Under the pieces are notes generated by a model. The model had not been told where the DNA came from, searched no databases, and saw nothing but the letters and a program-made list of their open reading frames with translations. 64,000 bases of DNA from Tetrahymena thermophila SB210 (lineage: Eukaryota; Ciliophora; Oligohymenophorea; Hymenostomatida; Tetrahymenidae): contig NW_002476217.1 of the NCBI RefSeq assembly GCF_000189635.1, positions 1 through 64,000 on the forward strand, read 5' to 3'. The position numbers and the translations under genes were made by a program. This document shows positions 61,297-64,000 of the stretch, piece by piece. The number at the start of each line of letters is the position of its first letter. The first letter of the stretch is position 1.

Positions 61297-64000
61297 ATGA
61301 CTGTAAAATGGGTAAAAGCTAGTTAAAAAAAATAGCTAGGCAATTTTTAAATAAGATTTTTTACTAAAAAAAATCATTGGTACTTTATCAAGAGGCTATA
61401 AAGCTGTTTGTATTTTTTCAGTAAAAAGAAATTTGAAAAAAAAATTAAGAGAGTATCTTGAATTATTAATTAATAGTTTTATAGCTAAGAAGCTAAGATA
61501 GTAAGCATATCAATCGAGAGATAAAACATTTATTATAAAAATAAAAAGAGAAATTCTATAATAAGAGTCTCATTAATTAAAAGGATTGCATTTATAAATA
61601 ATTAACACTAGCTAAAAAAGATATTAAAGATTATGAACAACTCAAATTTAAGGCATTAAACTTTATCAGTTGCAGCGCTTCCAAAATGTATGATTCTTTT
61701 TTACTGGATGTTAAATAATAAATTTTAATTTATGAGAGATAGATCTCAAAAATTATTTAGCAATTTCTTAAACTTTTAAGTAATTATAAAACTTTGTTTA
61801 TTAGAGGGAGAAATTAGAACAACATAATTGCTTGAATACACTAATGGCATATTTTAGGGCCAAATGTCTGGTTATCCATTAAAAAAAAACGGATTAGGAG
61901 TTTTCGCTTTTGATAATGGAGATTTTTACTTTGGTGAATGGGAAAATGATTAGCTCCAAGGAGAAGGAATTTTATTTTTTGCATTTGGAGGATTTGTGCA
62001 TGGGTTTTTTGAAAAAAGCAAGTTACATGGACCTGCTTTTTTAAAATTTTCAAACGGTGAAATTTACGAAGGTTACTGGAACAATGGTCTTATAGATGGT
62101 GAGGCATATAACTACTTTATAGATGAAAACTTATGGCTAAAGTGCTAATATTCGAATGGTAAATTTTAAAACCTCCTAGAAGAAGGAGAAGGAAGAGCTC
62201 CATCAAGTAAATACTTTAAAAGAAATTTGAATCTCAAAATAAATTTTGAATATCAAAAAACATTTATTTTTTCATTATGAATGTAGATTTATTAAATAAT
62301 TACTTTAACTTAAATGTATGCATACAAGTATATAATGACTATTTCTAATTAAATATTAATTAAATTTATTTTCATAATAGAAAATAAAGTTTTTAATTTT
62401 TTAAAAAGATGTTTTAGCAAATTTAAGTGAAATGAAGTCTATAAGCGATAAGCACAAAACACCTGAGAATCCAAGGGTTAAAATTTTAGATTTTAAGGAT
62501 GGATAGTAATTCTTAGGTGCTGCAAATAAAAATAAAACTTGTGGGTTAGGTATTTTAAGAAGATTAGATGGAAAATGCGACATAGGGTTTTGTGATGATG
62601 GAAGATTCGTAGATGTAGGACGCATAAATCTGAAAGATGGAGGACTTTATGATGGGCTTCTTAAAAATGGAAAATTCAATGGAAGAGGTATGTATTATAA
62701 TCCTAAAGATAAGAGCTGGTTTTATGGACACTTTGAAAATGGAGAATGTAAAAAAATATCTAAATAGGGATAAGGAAAGTATCCTTTACAAATAGTTGAG
62801 TAAATTAGAGCTTAGCACCATAAAAAATCAAATCGTTACGTTGATTAGATAGTAGCTCCTAATGTTTTTTATGTTCCTACAGGTTATAATAGAAATCAAA
62901 AATAAACAAAAGAAACAGAGTGGTAGCCTTAAAAAATAGAATAAATGAGAGAAAAAACTTTCAGTCATAGAAAATCTCCTAAGTTAATTCGTAGCTTATA
63001 CGTTCATGAATAAGTTTTCAAAGATTATGATGATCTCAGCCAAAGATAAAAAATGAGAATGATTTAATCTGAAAAAGCAATGACAGCTTCTCCTAACTCC
63101 AAACTTTACTAGCATTACTTACAAAAGTCTGCTAACAGTGAATAAGATGAAAATATAGTAAAAAGATCTGGTAATAAAAAAGATGGTGAAAGAGATAAGA
63201 GATCATCTCCTATGCAAAATTAAATGTATCCAAACTAAATCAATAATAGAGGAAGATAAATTAGCCCTTTTAACAAATCAGATTAAAAGCCAAGCCAATA
63301 TTATTCACCATAAAAGACTCCTGATTAGCTAAAACAGATGATGAATTCTTCTCTATCCTCCTCAATTAATAATTAAAAGAAAGGAAATCAGAATACTTAA
63401 AAAGGCTAATAAACAGCTTAGCCACTCTAAGCTTCAAAGGTATAAAGTGATCCTAATTAAAACTATATTAATATTTAAGACTCTTATGATATGAGCATAG
63501 AGGGTATTCCATATGAAAAAGAGGAAAGACAAAAAAAAAGTAAATTGTCATAACAACAAATTAATAAAATACCATCATAATCAAGTGGATAAGATAACAA
63601 ATTTATAATAATTGATCAGAATCCTGCTTAAGTGTAGAGCTTTAGTTCACCTACTTTCAATCAGTAACAGTTATTAACTTAGGAACAAGCTTAAAAGCAT
63701 CTCTAGTAAATGTAATAGTAGCTTCATCCAACAGGCGAAAAAGAATTATAAGATTAGAAAATATCAAGCGAAAAAAAATTCTAATCTATTGAAAGTGGAA
63801 ATAGTAGTGGAGACTAGTAAGTATATTAAAATAACCAAGGAACCAATTTTACATAATTTGATACAAAAAATCAAATGGGATAAAAAAACTAACCTAGCAG
63901 TACTCATTTAATATCTAGCAACAACCCTTAAACTTAATTTAGAAAGAACACTTTCGGTGAAGAAATGAATTAGGATTTACCTGACTAAAAACCATTTAAA
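61297..64000 (+). CDS. MORN-repeat protein with Gln/Ser-rich tail, C-terminus beyond window
   Basis: The proposed start ATG 61297 (MTVKW) is joined by a 28-nt intron to AIFKQDFLLKKIIGTLSRGY, then a basic helical region (LREYLELLINSFIAKKLRQQ, DCIYKQLTLAKKDIKDYEQL). A 25-nt intron at 61780-61804 precedes the MORN array: LLEYTNGIFQG, NGLGVFAFDNGDFYFGEWEN with QLQGEGILFF, KLHGPAFLKFSNGEIYEGYW, and after the intron 62207-62408, DGGLYDGLLKNGKFNGRGMY. From about 62750 a long Gln/Ser/Asn-rich low-complexity tail runs past 64000 with no stop. MORN repeats bind membranes or form cytoskeletal filaments. The intron-dependent start is uncertain; an alternative ATG at 61862 (MSGYPLKKNGLG) would give only the MORN part. 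Confidence 0.75.
61312..61339 (+). other. Apparent 28-nt mini-intron
   Basis: Begins GTAAAAGC and ends AGCTAG. Its removal joins MTVKW in frame to the coding region that follows, which otherwise has a TGA immediately upstream and no ATG. The support is frame logic only. Confidence 0.4.
61780..61804 (+). other. Apparent 25-nt mini-intron
   Basis: Begins GTAATT and ends TATTAG. Length 25 is not a multiple of three, and its removal is needed to connect the basic helical region (QFLKLL) in frame with the first MORN repeat (KGEIRTTQLLEYTNG). No other GT..AG pair nearby gives the right phase. Confidence 0.5.

Noticed and set aside
1-64000. Telomere (GGGGTT/CCCCAA) repeats, tRNA or rRNA genes, transposon or virus-like elements
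   Set aside because: Looked for on both strands; no run of telomere repeats, no tRNA B-box-like arm in context, and no transposase, integrase, polymerase or capsid motifs seen.

Overview
The window looks like macronuclear DNA from an oligohymenophorean ciliate, most likely Tetrahymena or a close relative. It is very AT-rich, and its genes read through only if TAA and TAG mean glutamine and TGA is the sole stop. Elongation factor 2 shows this directly: its conserved protein runs across many in-frame TAA/TAG codons. Introns are small and AT-rich with GT..AG ends. No telomere repeat, rRNA, tRNA, CRISPR array or intact mobile element was seen. Exon boundaries were placed by eye from reading frame, splice sites and remembered family motifs, so they are proposals.

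Layout. 1-3.7 kb: a kinase-like/TPR protein running off the left end and a multi-pass membrane protein, both minus. 6.1-12.1 kb: a mitochondrial-type DnaJ protein and a 14-exon CLEC16A (FPL-domain) homologue, both plus. 12.8-27.2 kb, mostly minus: a ZnT5/7-type zinc transporter with a very long His/Asp loop, a small plus-strand orphan, an ankyrin protein, a short coiled-coil protein, a small membrane protein, an RCC1-repeat protein and a TBC1D19-type RabGAP. 28.2-30.8 kb: eEF2. 33-37.6 kb: a CK1-like protein with a degenerate catalytic loop and an orphan. 38.5-41.7 kb: a large plus-strand protein of unknown function. 42.1-47.9 kb, minus: an RMC1 (Mic1-domain) homologue, a CDC26/APC12-like APC/C subunit and a second divergent CK1. 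47.9-53.6 kb: a gene desert with one coding-like island that may be a decayed receptor. 53.6-64 kb, plus: a small multi-exon gene, a remarkable methionine-repeat protein, its adjacent non-Met paralogue, a long coiled-coil protein and a MORN-repeat protein running off the right end.

How the genes relate. Three genes point to endolysosomal and Rab membrane traffic (CLEC16A, RMC1, TBC1D19), but they are dispersed and no operon-like grouping is claimed. The most novel unit is the neighbouring pair at 54.25-57.92 kb. The two proteins share a C-terminal domain but carry unrelated N-terminal halves: a long MMNMMPN-type methionine repeat in one, a Gln/Lys coiled coil in the other. Other points of interest are three apparent introns of only 21-28 nt, a frame-neutral hairpin-rich segment inside the CLEC16A gene, and three kinase-like genes with non-standard catalytic loops.
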